This document shows, one piece after another, positions 17,108 to 25,168 of a stretch of 64,000 nucleotides of DNA. The first letter of the stretch is position 1; each line of letters begins with the position of its first letter. Both the position numbers and the translations under genes were made by a program. The stretch is from Nonomuraea glycinis (lineage in GTDB: Bacteria; Actinomycetota; Actinomycetes; Streptosporangiales; Streptosporangiaceae): contig NZ_BMNK01000023.1 in assembly GCF_014646515.1 (NCBI RefSeq), forward strand, positions 91,699-155,698, read 5' to 3'. A model generated the notes under the pieces. The model was given only the letters and a program-made list of their open reading frames with translations, was not told the origin of the DNA and ran no database searches.

Positions 17108-17700
17108 CCAGAACCTCCGGTGCGGTGGCTGTCGGCGCGCAGGGCCAGCGGCTTGGTGACCGGTGGCGACACGGGCGCGGGAGGCTCCGGCATGATCGGA
17201 GCACTGATCACAACGTTGACGAACGGTCGCAGCCCCACGCCCGACGCCACCAGCGCCGTCGCGAGGTCTCGATCGTCCGGCGGCGGTACGGCGGCCGTCA
17301 TCGGGACCGGCAGCCCGAGCTCCGCCAGCGAGCCCGTCAACCGCTCGGCGGGGATGGTGTCCTGCGCGAGCAACGCCCGCAGGGTCGCGTCCAGGAGCCG
17401 GTGCTCCTCCTCCAGCTCCGGCGCCGACACCGTGACCAGGTACGACAGGCGTACATAGCGGGGAGGGCCGTGCCTGGCCGTCAACGTGCCGTCGGCGTCG
17501 TACTCGTTGACCGTGCCCTGCCGGCGCGTGCCCAGGTCCTCGCGGATGTCGTACAGCTGCAGGTGGACCGTCGCGGCGGTCGGCTCCGCGCCGGGTGCGG
17601 CGAGGGAGATCTGCGTCTTCGAGCGCTGCACCACCCTGCGGCGGATCAGCTCCTCCAGCGCCCGGTCGACCTCGCCGATGACGCCGCCCGCCGCTGTCAC
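17104..17700 (-). CDS. CIS tube-terminating cap protein, DUF4255/Afp16-like
   Basis: 198 residues with the DUF4255 (Pvc16 N-terminal) pattern: VIGEVDRALEELIRRR, HLQLYDIREDLGTRRQG, RYVRLSYLVTVSAPELEEEH, RLLDATLRALLAQ and LRPFVNVVISAPI. Family members terminate tube and sheath growth at the end opposite the baseplate. The start is GTG at 17700, overlapping the LuxR stop in a GTGA. The C-terminal tail is Pro-rich. It is the first structural gene of the cluster. Confidence 0.9.
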   Translation of the reverse strand: MTAAGGVIGEVDRALEELIRRRVVQRSKTQISLAAPGAEPTAATVHLQLYDIREDLGTRRQGTVNEYDADGTLTARHGPPRYVRLSYLVTVSAPELEEEHRLLDATLRALLAQDTIPAERLTGSLAELGLPVPMTAAVPPPDDRDLATALVASGVGLRPFVNVVISAPIMPEPPAPVSPPVTKPLALRADSHRTGGSG

Positions 17701-18320
17701 AGCAGCCCGTTACGCAGCGCGTAGGCGACCGCATGGGCCCGGTTGCGCAGGTGGAGCCGGGTGGTGATGTCATGCAGGACGGTCTTCACCGTACGCTGCG
17801 AGTAGGACAGGGCGGCGGCGATCTCCGCGGTGTCACACCCTTCGGCGATCAGCCGCAGCACCTGGACCTCCCGCTCGGCCAGGCCGGCGAAGGTCAGCCC
17901 GCGCGGCCCGAGCATCTCGCCCTGCACCCGGCTGACCTGGGTGAGCAACCGCCCGAGCAGATCCGGCGGCATGACACCCGCGCCGGAGGTGGCCGACTGG
18001 ATCGCCGCGACGAGTCGTTCCGGGCTGGCCTCGGCACGCCGTACGACACCCGACACGCCGATCTCCACGATGGCGAGCAGCCCGCTGTCGTCCACGGTCC
18101 CCGCGACGACCACCAGCCGCAGGTCTCCATGACAGCGCAGCGTCCGCAGCACGCCCAGCGTGTCGGCGCACACGCCGTCGGCCACCACCAGCGCGACCTG
18201 CGCCTTCTCCGGGGTGTCCGTCTCCAGGATCTCGATCTCGGGCCGCTGCTTGAGCTGGCTCAGCACGCCTGCGCGGGAGATGGGGTCGTGAGCCTTCACG
18301 ACTACCTGGATCCGCTCCAT
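17697..18320 (-). CDS. LuxR-type regulator of the CIS locus
   Basis: 207 residues. A receiver-like N-terminus (IQVVVKAHDPISRAGVLSQL) lacks an obvious phospho-acceptor Asp at the usual position: ALVVADGVCADTLGVL. It is followed by a LuxR/GerE HTH (LAEREVQVLRLIAEGCDTAE, then YSQRTVKTVLHDI). It probably binds DNA without standard phosphorylation. The start at 18320 has GGAG 6-7 nt upstream; a longer reading adds 30 low-quality residues. It is the first gene of the operon and overlaps the cap gene, so it likely controls the locus, perhaps its own promoter in the 138-bp gap to the M48 gene. Confidence 0.86.
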   Translation of the reverse strand: MERIQVVVKAHDPISRAGVLSQLKQRPEIEILETDTPEKAQVALVVADGVCADTLGVLRTLRCHGDLRLVVVAGTVDDSGLLAIVEIGVSGVVRRAEASPERLVAAIQSATSGAGVMPPDLLGRLLTQVSRVQGEMLGPRGLTFAGLAEREVQVLRLIAEGCDTAEIAAALSYSQRTVKTVLHDITTRLHLRNRAHAVAYALRNGLL

Positions 18321-18458
18321 TCCATCTCCGTTCGACTCCGCTCTGGCGCCGGCAACTCCGGAAATCGCACAGAGAGCGGGCGAGACGCGGACACCACATC
18401 CTGGAAACAAGCAAAAAATGAGACAACGCAGCTTTGCCCCGCCCGCCGGAGCTTGGGG

Positions 18459-19583
18459 ATGTTGCCGCCGTTATGGGGTTCTGGCACCTTGTTCGGCATG
18501 CCCGCCGATGCGCCCCCGGAGTCCGCTCACCGTCCATCGGCCCCTCGGACGGCCGGCCGCGTGTCCCGGACGGCCGGCTACGTCCTCGCCCTCGTCGTCC
18601 ACCTTCTCGCGCCGGCCTTCCTGGTCACCGGCGTCTACCTGATCGCCGGCCTGACCGTAGGCGGCGTCCTGTTCGGTCTGGTGGCGCTGGACCTGGCCTG
18701 GCTGCTGCGTCCCCGCCCGGCCCCCTTCCCCGCCCCCGCCGTGCCCCTCACCCGCTCCGACGCCCCCCACCTGTACGCCCTCATCGACGGCATCGGCGAG
18801 GCCCTGGCGGCGCCCCGTACGGACCTGGTGGCCATCAGCGGCGAGGTCAACGCCTCGTTCCGCACCTACGGCCGGCGGCGCGACCGGCTGGTGGAGATCG
18901 GCTACCCGCTCTGGCTGATCCTCACCCCGGAGGAACGCGTCTCCCTGCTGGCCCACGAGATGGCCCACGCCAGGAACGGCGACGCCAGGCACGGCCTGGT
19001 GGTCGGCAGCGCCCTGCACTCGCTGCACGAGCTGCGCCTGGTCACCCACTTCGGGTGGCGTCCGGGCGACGGCGGAGCGGATCTGATCACCAGATGCCTC
19101 CTGGCCCTGCTGGGCCTCCCCGTCCGCGCCCTGATCCTCCTGCTGGAGCTCCTCCTGAACCACTCCTCCCAGCAGGCCGAATACCGGGCCGACGAGATGC
19201 AGGCCCAGGTGGCCGGCGTCCCGGCCACCGCCTCGCTCCTCGACGTCCTGTCCACCCGGGCCCCCTCCGTCGGCGACTTCCTCGGCTCCAGCGCCGTGGC
19301 CGTGGGCACGTGGGATCTGTGGACGGCCCTCCGGTCTCACTTGGACGCCATCCCCCCGGCCGAGCTCGACCGGCGTCGCGAGGCCGCCCAGGTCGAGAAG
19401 ACCAGGGTGGACACGACCCATCCGCCGACGCACCTTCGCATCCGACGCGTGCTGGCGCTGCCGTACCCGACACCCCAGGTGGCCGCTCCGGCGATGGAGG
19501 GGATCGAGGCGGAGCTGGAGCGGGCGGCCGGGCGCGTGGCGCGGAGCCTGCGGGAGGACGCCCAGTCGGCCCGCTATCGGTGA
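18459..19583 (+). CDS. M48-family membrane metallopeptidase
   Basis: 374 residues. Two N-terminal membrane helices (ALVVHLLAPAFLVTGVYLI and a second near 60-75) precede a peptidase M48 domain with HEMAHA as the zinc HExxH motif near residue 167. A downstream EYRADE (near 245) provides the third ligand. A third hydrophobic stretch (PVRALILLLELLL) lies between them, as in HtpX-like enzymes. The ATG at 18459 has GGAG at 7 nt spacing; an in-frame ATG at 18498 gives a protein 13 residues shorter. It is divergent from the CIS regulator. A role in membrane-protein quality control is family knowledge; any link with the CIS is only proximity. Confidence 0.87.
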   Translation: MLPPLWGSGTLFGMPADAPPESAHRPSAPRTAGRVSRTAGYVLALVVHLLAPAFLVTGVYLIAGLTVGGVLFGLVALDLAWLLRPRPAPFPAPAVPLTRSDAPHLYALIDGIGEALAAPRTDLVAISGEVNASFRTYGRRRDRLVEIGYPLWLILTPEERVSLLAHEMAHARNGDARHGLVVGSALHSLHELRLVTHFGWRPGDGGADLITRCLLALLGLPVRALILLLELLLNHSSQQAEYRADEMQAQVAGVPATASLLDVLSTRAPSVGDFLGSSAVAVGTWDLWTALRSHLDAIPPAELDRRREAAQVEKTRVDTTHPPTHLRIRRVLALPYPTPQVAAPAMEGIEAELERAAGRVARSLREDAQSARYR

Positions 19584-19588
19584 CCGGG

Positions 19589-19633
19589 TCAGCTGAGGGT
19601 TTCGCCGCCGTCGACGGTGATGACCTGACACCG
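19589..19633 (-). pseudogene. Remnant of a short-chain dehydrogenase C-terminus
   Basis: Read leftward to the TGA at 19589-19591, the last codons give VITVDGGETLS, the very common C-terminal ending of SDR-family oxidoreductases. No upstream SDR sequence remains in this frame, so only the tail of a lost gene is left between the M48 gene and the VOC gene. The match is short and could be chance. Confidence 0.4.
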
Positions 19634-19688
19634 CCGCCGAGAGACGGTGATCGGAGTCGTGCGCACCCTCGTCAGCTGAGCGACCGCG

Positions 19689-20150
19689 TCAGTCCAGGCA
19701 GAACTCGTTGCCCTCGGGGTCGGCCATCACGATATGGCCGGCGCTCAACGGCGGAGCGGGCTCGTCGCGCCGTACCCGCGTCGCGCCCAGCGCGACGAGC
19801 CGGTCGCACTCGGCCTCCAGCGCCGCCATCCGTTCCTCCCCCTGCAGACTGGGAGCCGCACGGATGTCCAGGTGGACGCGGTTCTTGGCGACCTTGTCCT
19901 CCGGCACCCGCTGGAAGAACAGCCGGGGGCCCTGCCCGTCCGGGTCCTCGATGGCCGATCTGGTGTCGCGCTGCTCCTCCGGTACGCCGATCCGCGCGAG
20001 GAAGTCGTCCCACGCGGCCAGCGGGTCGGCGCCCTCGGGCAGGTCGACCCCGGGCGGGCCGGGGTGGACGTAACCGAGGACGTCGCGCCAGAAGGCCGAC
20101 AGCGCCCGTGGGTCGTGGGCGTCGAAGGTGACCTGAAGGTGGCGGCTCAT
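19689..20150 (-). CDS. VOC-family (glyoxalase/bleomycin-resistance-like) protein
   Basis: 153 residues with the paired beta-alpha-beta-beta-beta modules of the VOC superfamily: LQVTFDAHDPRALSAFWRD at the start, KNRVHLDIRAAP in the middle and HIVMADPEGNEFCLD at the end. His and Glu in these segments (H-D-I, N-E-F) are the probable metal ligands. The subfamily is usually annotated as glyoxalase-like; the substrate is unknown. The ATG at 20150 overlaps the DinB stop in ATGA, so both proteins are made from one message divergent from the WYL regulator. Confidence 0.9.
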   Translation of the reverse strand: MSRHLQVTFDAHDPRALSAFWRDVLGYVHPGPPGVDLPEGADPLAAWDDFLARIGVPEEQRDTRSAIEDPDGQGPRLFFQRVPEDKVAKNRVHLDIRAAPSLQGEERMAALEAECDRLVALGATRVRRDEPAPPLSAGHIVMADPEGNEFCLD

Positions 20151-20716
20151 CGGGTCGCTCCGTTCGTGTGCAGGTAGAGGTCGCGCAGCAGGCAGACCTC
20201 GGACAGGTGGTGGATCAGCTCGCGGTGGATGTGCAGCACCAGATCGGCCACGGACGCCTCGGGGTAGGGCTCCTTCGGGCCGACCCGGGCGCGGAGCCCG
20301 GCCTCGCCGAGCCCGCGCACCCCGGCCAGCCAGCGGTCGAGCTGGGTCTCGAGCTGGTCGAGCGCGGTCGCCGCGGTGCCGGCGTACTCCCAGGTCTCGT
20401 ACGATGCCGCCGGCGCGCCGAAGTGGGCCGCGTTGCGCGCGGCCAGGACGCCGACGATGACGTGACCGAGCCGCCAGGCGATCGTGGTGAACGGCGAGGG
20501 GACCGGCTCGGGGAAGGCGTAGTCGACGGTGAAGTCCCCGGCGCCGCCCTGCATGGGCGCGGTCGAGGTGCCGCGGGGCCGCACGCTCCAGGCGTCCGGC
20601 ACCGGCGACCAGAAGTACTCGTCGTCGGTGAGGCCGTCGAGCCGGACTCGGAGGTGATGGTTCCAGTGGAACTCAAGCTGCTCACGCAAGGTCTGGTTCC
20701 AGTCGAGTTCGTCCAT
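20147..20716 (-). CDS. DinB-like four-helix protein
   Basis: 189 residues of the DinB/YfiT type, a four-helix bundle often binding Ni/Zn and in actinomycetes sometimes using mycothiol. N-terminal LREQLEFHWNHHLRVRLDGL, central AWRLGHVIVGVLAARN and C-terminal LVLHIHRELIHHLSEVCLLR supply the three conserved His positions. The start at 20716 follows from family alignment at WNQTLREQL; longer readings enter the promoter region shared with the divergent WYL regulator. The pair with the VOC gene suggests thiol or electrophile detoxification, which is inference. Confidence 0.88.
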   Translation of the reverse strand: MDELDWNQTLREQLEFHWNHHLRVRLDGLTDDEYFWSPVPDAWSVRPRGTSTAPMQGGAGDFTVDYAFPEPVPSPFTTIAWRLGHVIVGVLAARNAAHFGAPAASYETWEYAGTAATALDQLETQLDRWLAGVRGLGEAGLRARVGPKEPYPEASVADLVLHIHRELIHHLSEVCLLRDLYLHTNGATR

Positions 20717-20776
20717 GGGGCCAACCCTGACAGTCCAAGCGGACAGGATCGGTCCGCTATCTGGCAGAGTGGGGGC

Positions 20777-21775
20777 ATGGGCGTGGCGCGCGGTGACGAG
20801 AGGGGCACGACGGAACGCGTGCTCTCGCTGCTCGGGCTGCTGCAGCAGCGCCAGATCTGGACCGGCCCCGAGCTCGCCGACCGGCTCGGGGTCACCCCGC
20901 GCACGGTACGGCGCGATGTCGAACGGCTGCGGGCGCTCGGCTACCCGGTGCATGCCAGCCAGGGGGTCGGCGGCGGCTACCAGCTCGGGCCGGGGCAGGA
21001 CCTGCCGCCGCTGCTGCTCGACGACGCCGAGACGATCGCCACCGTGGTCTCGCTGCTCGCCGGCGCGGGTGGCGCGGTCGCCGGCGCCGGTGAGGCCGCG
21101 CTCCGGGCGCTGACCAAGCTCGACCGGGTGCTGCCCACCCGGCTACGGCACGAGGTGCGCGCCATCTCCGACTCGGTGGAGTCCTTCGGCGGCGGCCGGG
21201 CCCCGGTCGACCCCGAGGTGATCATGACGCTGGCCCGAGCCTGCCGCGACGAGGTCGAGGCCGGCTTCGACTATCCGTCCGGCGGTGACCTACGACGGCG
21301 GCGGGTCGAGCCGTACCGCCTGGTCGCCTCCGACCGGCACTGGTACCTCCTCGCCTACGACCTCGATCGCGACGACTGGCGCAGCTTCCGCGTCGACCGG
21401 ATGGCCGGCGTGTCCGCCCGCACCTGGCGCTTCCGCCCGCGCGAGGCGCCGGACGCGGCGGCGTACGTGCAGGAGGGCGTGGCGAGCCGGGTCTACCGGC
21501 ACCAGGCGCGCTTCCTCGTGCACGCGCCGGCCGACACGGTCCGCGCGCAGATTCCGGCGGCGGCGGCCGTCGTACGGCAGCGGGACGGCGGGGGCTGCGA
21601 GGTGCTCAGCGGCGCCGGCGACCTCGACTTCCTGCTCATGCACGTGGTCCTGCTGGGGCACGACTTCGAGGTGCTCGACCCGCCGGAGCTCAGGACGCGC
21701 TGCCGCGCGCTGGCGGAGCGACTGCTGGCGGCCGGTGGGCACCCGGCGGCGGTCACCGGCGGCGGCCGACAGTGA
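20777..21775 (+). CDS. WYL-domain transcriptional regulator (YafY type)
   Basis: 332 residues. An N-terminal HTH_11 domain (ELADRLGVTPRTVRRDVERL, residues about 30-55) leads to a WYL domain near 155-210 (DLRRRRVEPYRLVASDRHWY, where the usual W-Y-L reads WYLLAYD) and a WCX C-terminal extension. WYL domains bind nucleic-acid or nucleotide-like ligands. The gene is divergent from the DinB-VOC pair with 60 bp between starts, the classic arrangement for local control. Its 3' end overlaps the convergent methyltransferase gene by 23 bp. Confidence 0.92.
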   Translation: MGVARGDERGTTERVLSLLGLLQQRQIWTGPELADRLGVTPRTVRRDVERLRALGYPVHASQGVGGGYQLGPGQDLPPLLLDDAETIATVVSLLAGAGGAVAGAGEAALRALTKLDRVLPTRLRHEVRAISDSVESFGGGRAPVDPEVIMTLARACRDEVEAGFDYPSGGDLRRRRVEPYRLVASDRHWYLLAYDLDRDDWRSFRVDRMAGVSARTWRFRPREAPDAAAYVQEGVASRVYRHQARFLVHAPADTVRAQIPAAAAVVRQRDGGGCEVLSGAGDLDFLLMHVVLLGHDFEVLDPPELRTRCRALAERLLAAGGHPAAVTGGGRQ

Positions 21776-22550
21776 GGACGGCCGACCAGTGGCGGGTGAG
21801 CCGTCCGTCCGGGCGTGCGGCCAGCAGGCGGCGTATCTCCCGGTAGAGATATGCGCGCTTGTCCGGCTCCATGGCGATATGGCCGGAGAACGTGTCGAGC
21901 AGCGCGAGGTAGTCGTCCGCCGTGTAGCGCAGCGCCCATACGTAAAGTTTCGTGCCGACCACCTTGAACCGGCCGGAGGCCTCGAACTCGGCGGCCATGG
22001 GATCGGGCTGCTCCTCGGGCGGCGGCCCCGGCCACGGGCCGTCATGACCTTCCCCGATCTCCTCGTAGGCCTTCTGGATCTCGGTGAAGAACGGGTCGAA
22101 GTCCGCCGGCATGGCGTGGTCGGCGTTCCACACGGCCAGGTGACCGCCCTCGGCGAGCAGGGCGGCCGCCTTGGCGTACTTGACCTCCGGGTCCACCCAC
22201 TTCCAGGCCGTGGCCGCGTACAGGAGATCGAAGCGGGCGCCGGCCGGCGGCGCCCAGCTCTCGAACGACGACGCGACCACCGAAACATCGGCGAATGCGC
22301 CGAGCCGGCGCCGCGCCTCCGCCGCCAGGGCCGCGCCGAGCTCGACCGCCGTGATCCGGAAACCCAGCCGCGCCAGCGGCAGCGTGGCCTTGCCCGGCCC
22401 GCAGCCGACTTCGAGCAGGTGCGCGGGTGGCTTCACCCCGGTGACCGCCAGCAGGTCGGAGTACAGCTCGGCCGGGTAGTCGGGGCGCGCGTCCTGATAG
22501 ATGGCGGCGGCGCTGTCGAAGGTCACTCGCAACCGACGTTCCCGAGACAT
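21753..22550 (-). CDS. Class I SAM-dependent methyltransferase
   Basis: 265 residues with motif I LLEVGCGPGKATLPLA at about 45-60 and a motif-II-type acidic end (ITAVELG). A VSVVASSFESWAP segment and an unusual LLYAATAWKWVDP follow, matching the common actinobacterial UbiE/Methyltransf_11-like proteins that begin RRLRVTFDSAAAIYQDARPD. The substrate is unknown. Start at 22550 is set by this N-terminal match. It stands alone on the minus strand, with its 3' end running into the WYL gene. Confidence 0.9.
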   Translation of the reverse strand: MSRERRLRVTFDSAAAIYQDARPDYPAELYSDLLAVTGVKPPAHLLEVGCGPGKATLPLARLGFRITAVELGAALAAEARRRLGAFADVSVVASSFESWAPPAGARFDLLYAATAWKWVDPEVKYAKAAALLAEGGHLAVWNADHAMPADFDPFFTEIQKAYEEIGEGHDGPWPGPPPEEQPDPMAAEFEASGRFKVVGTKLYVWALRYTADDYLALLDTFSGHIAMEPDKRAYLYREIRRLLAARPDGRLTRHWSAVLTVGRRR

Positions 22551-22626
22551 GCACCGATCCTGACATCCGGCCACGCGCTCGGCCAAGGCCACGCCCCTCG
22601 GCTGAGGCCAGGGCCACGCTCCTCGG

Positions 22627-24816
22627 CTAAGGGCTCGTGAGGATGACGAGTCGCTGGGTGGCTCGGGTCATCGCGACGTAACGGTCGACGGCTCCCTCGA
22701 TGCCCTCGCCGAACGTCTCCGGGTCGACGAGGACGACCAGGTCGAACTCGAGCCCCTTCGACAGCTCCGGGGTCAGCGACCGCACGCGGGACGTCGTACG
22801 GAAAGTGGGGTCGCCGATGACGCAGGCGATGCCGTCGGCGTGCGCGGCGAGCCAGGTGTCGAGGATCGAGCTCAGATCCTCGGTGGATCCGTGCACGACG
22901 GGGGCGTCGCCGCTGCGGATGGAGGTCGGCACGTTGGCGTCCGGGAGCACGGCCCGGATGACCGGCTCGGCCGCCGCCATGATCTGTTCCGGCGTCCGGT
23001 AGTTGATGCTCAGGGAGGCGAGCTCGACCCGGTCGAGCCCGATCCGCTTGAGGCGCTCCTGCCACGACTCGGTGAACCCGTGCCTGGCCTGGGCCCGGTC
23101 TCCGACGATGGTGAAGCTCCGCGACGGGCAGCGCAGCAGCAGCATCTGCCACTCCGCGTCGGTCAGCTCCTGCGCCTCGTCCACGACGACGTGCGCGAAC
23201 GGGCCGGCGAGCACGTCCGGGTCGACCGTGGGCAGCTCGGACTCGTCGACCAGATTGCGCTGGAAGTCCTCCCGGCGCAGCTGCGTCACCAGGCCCTCGC
23301 CGTCGTCATCGGCCTCGATCAGGTTCTCGACGACCTGGGCCATGCGCTCGCGCTGGGCGGCGAGAGCGGCTTCCTGGCGGCGCTTGCGCCGCGACGCCTC
23401 CGGGTCCCCGAGGCGCTGCCGGGCCGCGTCCAGGAGCGGCAGGTCGGACACCGTCCAGGCCTGGGCGTCCGCACGCCGGAGCTTGCGCACCTCGTCGGGG
23501 CTGAGCCAGGGGGCGCACATCCGCAGGTAGGCGGGCACGGTCCACAGGTCTCCGACCAGGTCGGCCGCCTCGATCAGCGGCCACGCGCGGTTGAAGACGG
23601 TGAGCAGCTCCCGGTCCCGCAGCAGCGCCTTGCGGACCAGGTGGGCCGGAGCGTCCCCGTCATGCTTGTCCACCAGGATCGTGAGCAGCTCCGCCCAGAT
23701 CTGGTCGCGCGCCTCGTTGTGCGGGGTGCCGGGGTCCGGTGCGTCGAACGCCTCCGCCCAGTCGTCGGCGGTCAGCCGGACACCGGACCAGGGGGTCGTG
23801 ACCGTCATCCCGGTGGTGGGCGGGTTCTCGTAGAACCTGACGGCCGGCTCGATGGCCTTCACCAGGTCCGCGGACGACTTCAGGCGCGCCACGTCCGGGT
23901 CGGCCTCGACCGCCGCCGCGGCTCCCTCGGCGACCAGGTCCCGCAGCGTGCAGGTCTGCACGCCCTCCTCACCGAGGCTGGGCAGGACGTCGGCGACGTA
24001 GGCCAGGTAGGGCTGGTGCGGGCCGACGAACAGCACGCCGCCCCGGCGGTGACCGAGCCTAGGGTCGGAGTAGAGGAGGTAGGCGGATCGGTGCAGGGCG
24101 ACGACGGTCTTCCCGGTGCCCGGACCGCCGTCGACGACGAGCGCGCCGCTGGATCCCGCGCGGATGATGGCGTCCTGGTCGGCCTGGATGGTGCCGAGCA
24201 CGTCCCGCATCCGGGGCGAACGGTCGCCGCCCAGGCTGGCGATGAAGGCGGACTGGTCGTCGAGCGCGGCGTGCCCTTCGAACCCGTCGGAGGTGAACAC
24301 CTCGTCCCAGTAGTCGCTGATCCGGCCGCGGGTCCAGCGGTACCTGCGGCGGCTGGCCAGCCCCATCGGGTTGCCGTGGGTGGCTCCGAAGAACGGCTCG
24401 GCCGCGGGCGAACGCCAGTCGAGCAGCAGCCGGCGGCCCGTGTCGTCCGTGAGGCCGAGCCGGCCGACGTACACGGGCTCGGGGTCGTCCGCGCTGACCA
24501 TGTGCCCGAGGCACAGGTCCAGCCCGAAGCGACGCAGGGTGCGCAGCCGCGCGGCCAGCCGGTGCACCTCCAGGTCCCGGTCCATCGCCTGCCGGCCCTT
24601 GCCGCCGGGCGCCCTGCGCTCGGCGTCGAGGCGGCCGGACAGGTCGGCGATCGACTGCTCAAGGGTCTGCGCGATGGCCGCGAAGTGCCGCTCATCGCCG
24701 GCGATGAGCTTCGGGTCGGCCTTCGGCAGGAGGTGGTCGGGAAGGTCAAACGCGCTGGTGGTCAGCGAGGTCACGTCATCGGCTCCGATCTGAGGCTGCT
24801 GTGCCGTGTCGAGCAC
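22627..24816 (-). CDS. helR: HelR, HelD-like RNA polymerase-protecting ATPase (rifamycin resistance)
   Basis: 729 residues of the HelD/UvrD superfamily. Residues from LDTAQQPQIGADDVTSLTT to FDLPDHLLPKADPKLIAGDE and the coiled-coil arm near 50-110 match the HelR subtype known to displace rifamycins from RNA polymerase. Walker A GGPGTGKT is near residue 230; VVDEAQELTDAEWQML, IVGDRAQARHG, INYRTPEQIM and MTRATQRL complete the helicase-like motifs. The start is taken as GTG at 24816 with GAGG 5 nt upstream; a longer ATG reading would swallow the palindrome at 24850-24869. That palindrome is a rifamycin-associated element, which predicts induction by rifamycins. Confidence 0.92.
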   Translation of the reverse strand: MLDTAQQPQIGADDVTSLTTSAFDLPDHLLPKADPKLIAGDERHFAAIAQTLEQSIADLSGRLDAERRAPGGKGRQAMDRDLEVHRLAARLRTLRRFGLDLCLGHMVSADDPEPVYVGRLGLTDDTGRRLLLDWRSPAAEPFFGATHGNPMGLASRRRYRWTRGRISDYWDEVFTSDGFEGHAALDDQSAFIASLGGDRSPRMRDVLGTIQADQDAIIRAGSSGALVVDGGPGTGKTVVALHRSAYLLYSDPRLGHRRGGVLFVGPHQPYLAYVADVLPSLGEEGVQTCTLRDLVAEGAAAAVEADPDVARLKSSADLVKAIEPAVRFYENPPTTGMTVTTPWSGVRLTADDWAEAFDAPDPGTPHNEARDQIWAELLTILVDKHDGDAPAHLVRKALLRDRELLTVFNRAWPLIEAADLVGDLWTVPAYLRMCAPWLSPDEVRKLRRADAQAWTVSDLPLLDAARQRLGDPEASRRKRRQEAALAAQRERMAQVVENLIEADDDGEGLVTQLRREDFQRNLVDESELPTVDPDVLAGPFAHVVVDEAQELTDAEWQMLLLRCPSRSFTIVGDRAQARHGFTESWQERLKRIGLDRVELASLSINYRTPEQIMAAAEPVIRAVLPDANVPTSIRSGDAPVVHGSTEDLSSILDTWLAAHADGIACVIGDPTFRTTSRVRSLTPELSKGLEFDLVVLVDPETFGEGIEGAVDRYVAMTRATQRLVILTSP

Positions 24817-24849
24817 GACTGCCTCGGCCGCCGATTGTCCGGCATGACC

Positions 24850-24869
24850 GGGGTCTTGCCGCAAGCCCC
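24850..24869. promoter_or_regulatory. Rifamycin-associated element (RAE) upstream of helR
   Basis: The 20-base sequence GGGGTCTTGCCGCAAGCCCC matches the published 19-bp RAE inverted repeat (GGGGCTTGCGGCAAGCCCC on one strand) except for one inserted T. It lies 33 bp upstream of the helR start codon. RAEs precede rifamycin-resistance genes across actinomycetes and make them inducible by the drug. Confidence 0.85.
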
Positions 24870-24892
24870 CCGGTACGCTATACGTTGAAAGT

Positions 24893-24918
24893 GGAAGGGA
24901 GTGACTACTCCCCCTTCC
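24893..24918. terminator. Probable hairpin terminator after the ferredoxin gene
   Basis: GGAAGGGAGT at 24893-24902 pairs with ACTCCCCCTTCC at 24907-24918 over a GACT loop, with a two-base bulge. It lies 24 bp past the ferredoxin stop on the minus strand and before the helR promoter. There is no clear U tract, so it may be an actinomycete-style stem terminator. Confidence 0.45.
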
Positions 24919-24942
24919 CCCTCATCGTCCGCTATGGATGGC

Positions 24943-25143
24943 TCACGCCTCCTCGATGACCTCGATGGCGCCCACCGGGCAGACCGCGGCGGCCTCCCGG
25001 ACCGCGACGTGCTGGTCCGCACCCGGCTCTGCCTCCAGCAGGATGACGACGCCGTCGTCGTCACGCTGGTCGAACACCTCGGGCGCGATCAGCGCGCACT
25101 GACCGGCGCCACAGCACTTGTCCTGGTCGACCATGACCTTCAT
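24943..25143 (-). CDS. Ferredoxin partner of cytochrome P450
   Basis: 66 residues, MKVMVDQDKCCGAGQCALIA at the start and VREAAAVCPVGAIEVIEEA at the end. The Cys spacing (C-x5-C near 10-16, then CP near 55) is the [3Fe-4S] pattern of ferredoxins that feed electrons to actinomycete P450s. An excellent AAGGAGGTGAT site precedes the ATG. It follows the P450 stop by 25 bp, so the pair forms an operon. A reductase is not encoded nearby. Confidence 0.94.
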   Translation of the reverse strand: MKVMVDQDKCCGAGQCALIAPEVFDQRDDDGVVILLEAEPGADQHVAVREAAAVCPVGAIEVIEEA

Positions 25144-25168
25144 GGCATCACCTCCTTGTACGAACGGG

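Noticed and set aside
15446..17773. A 775-residue reading starting far upstream of the zinc-ribbon protein
   Set aside because: Its first 222 residues are Arg/Gly-rich and overlap the clear DUF4255 gene in another frame; the ATGA overlap at 17107 gives the proper start.
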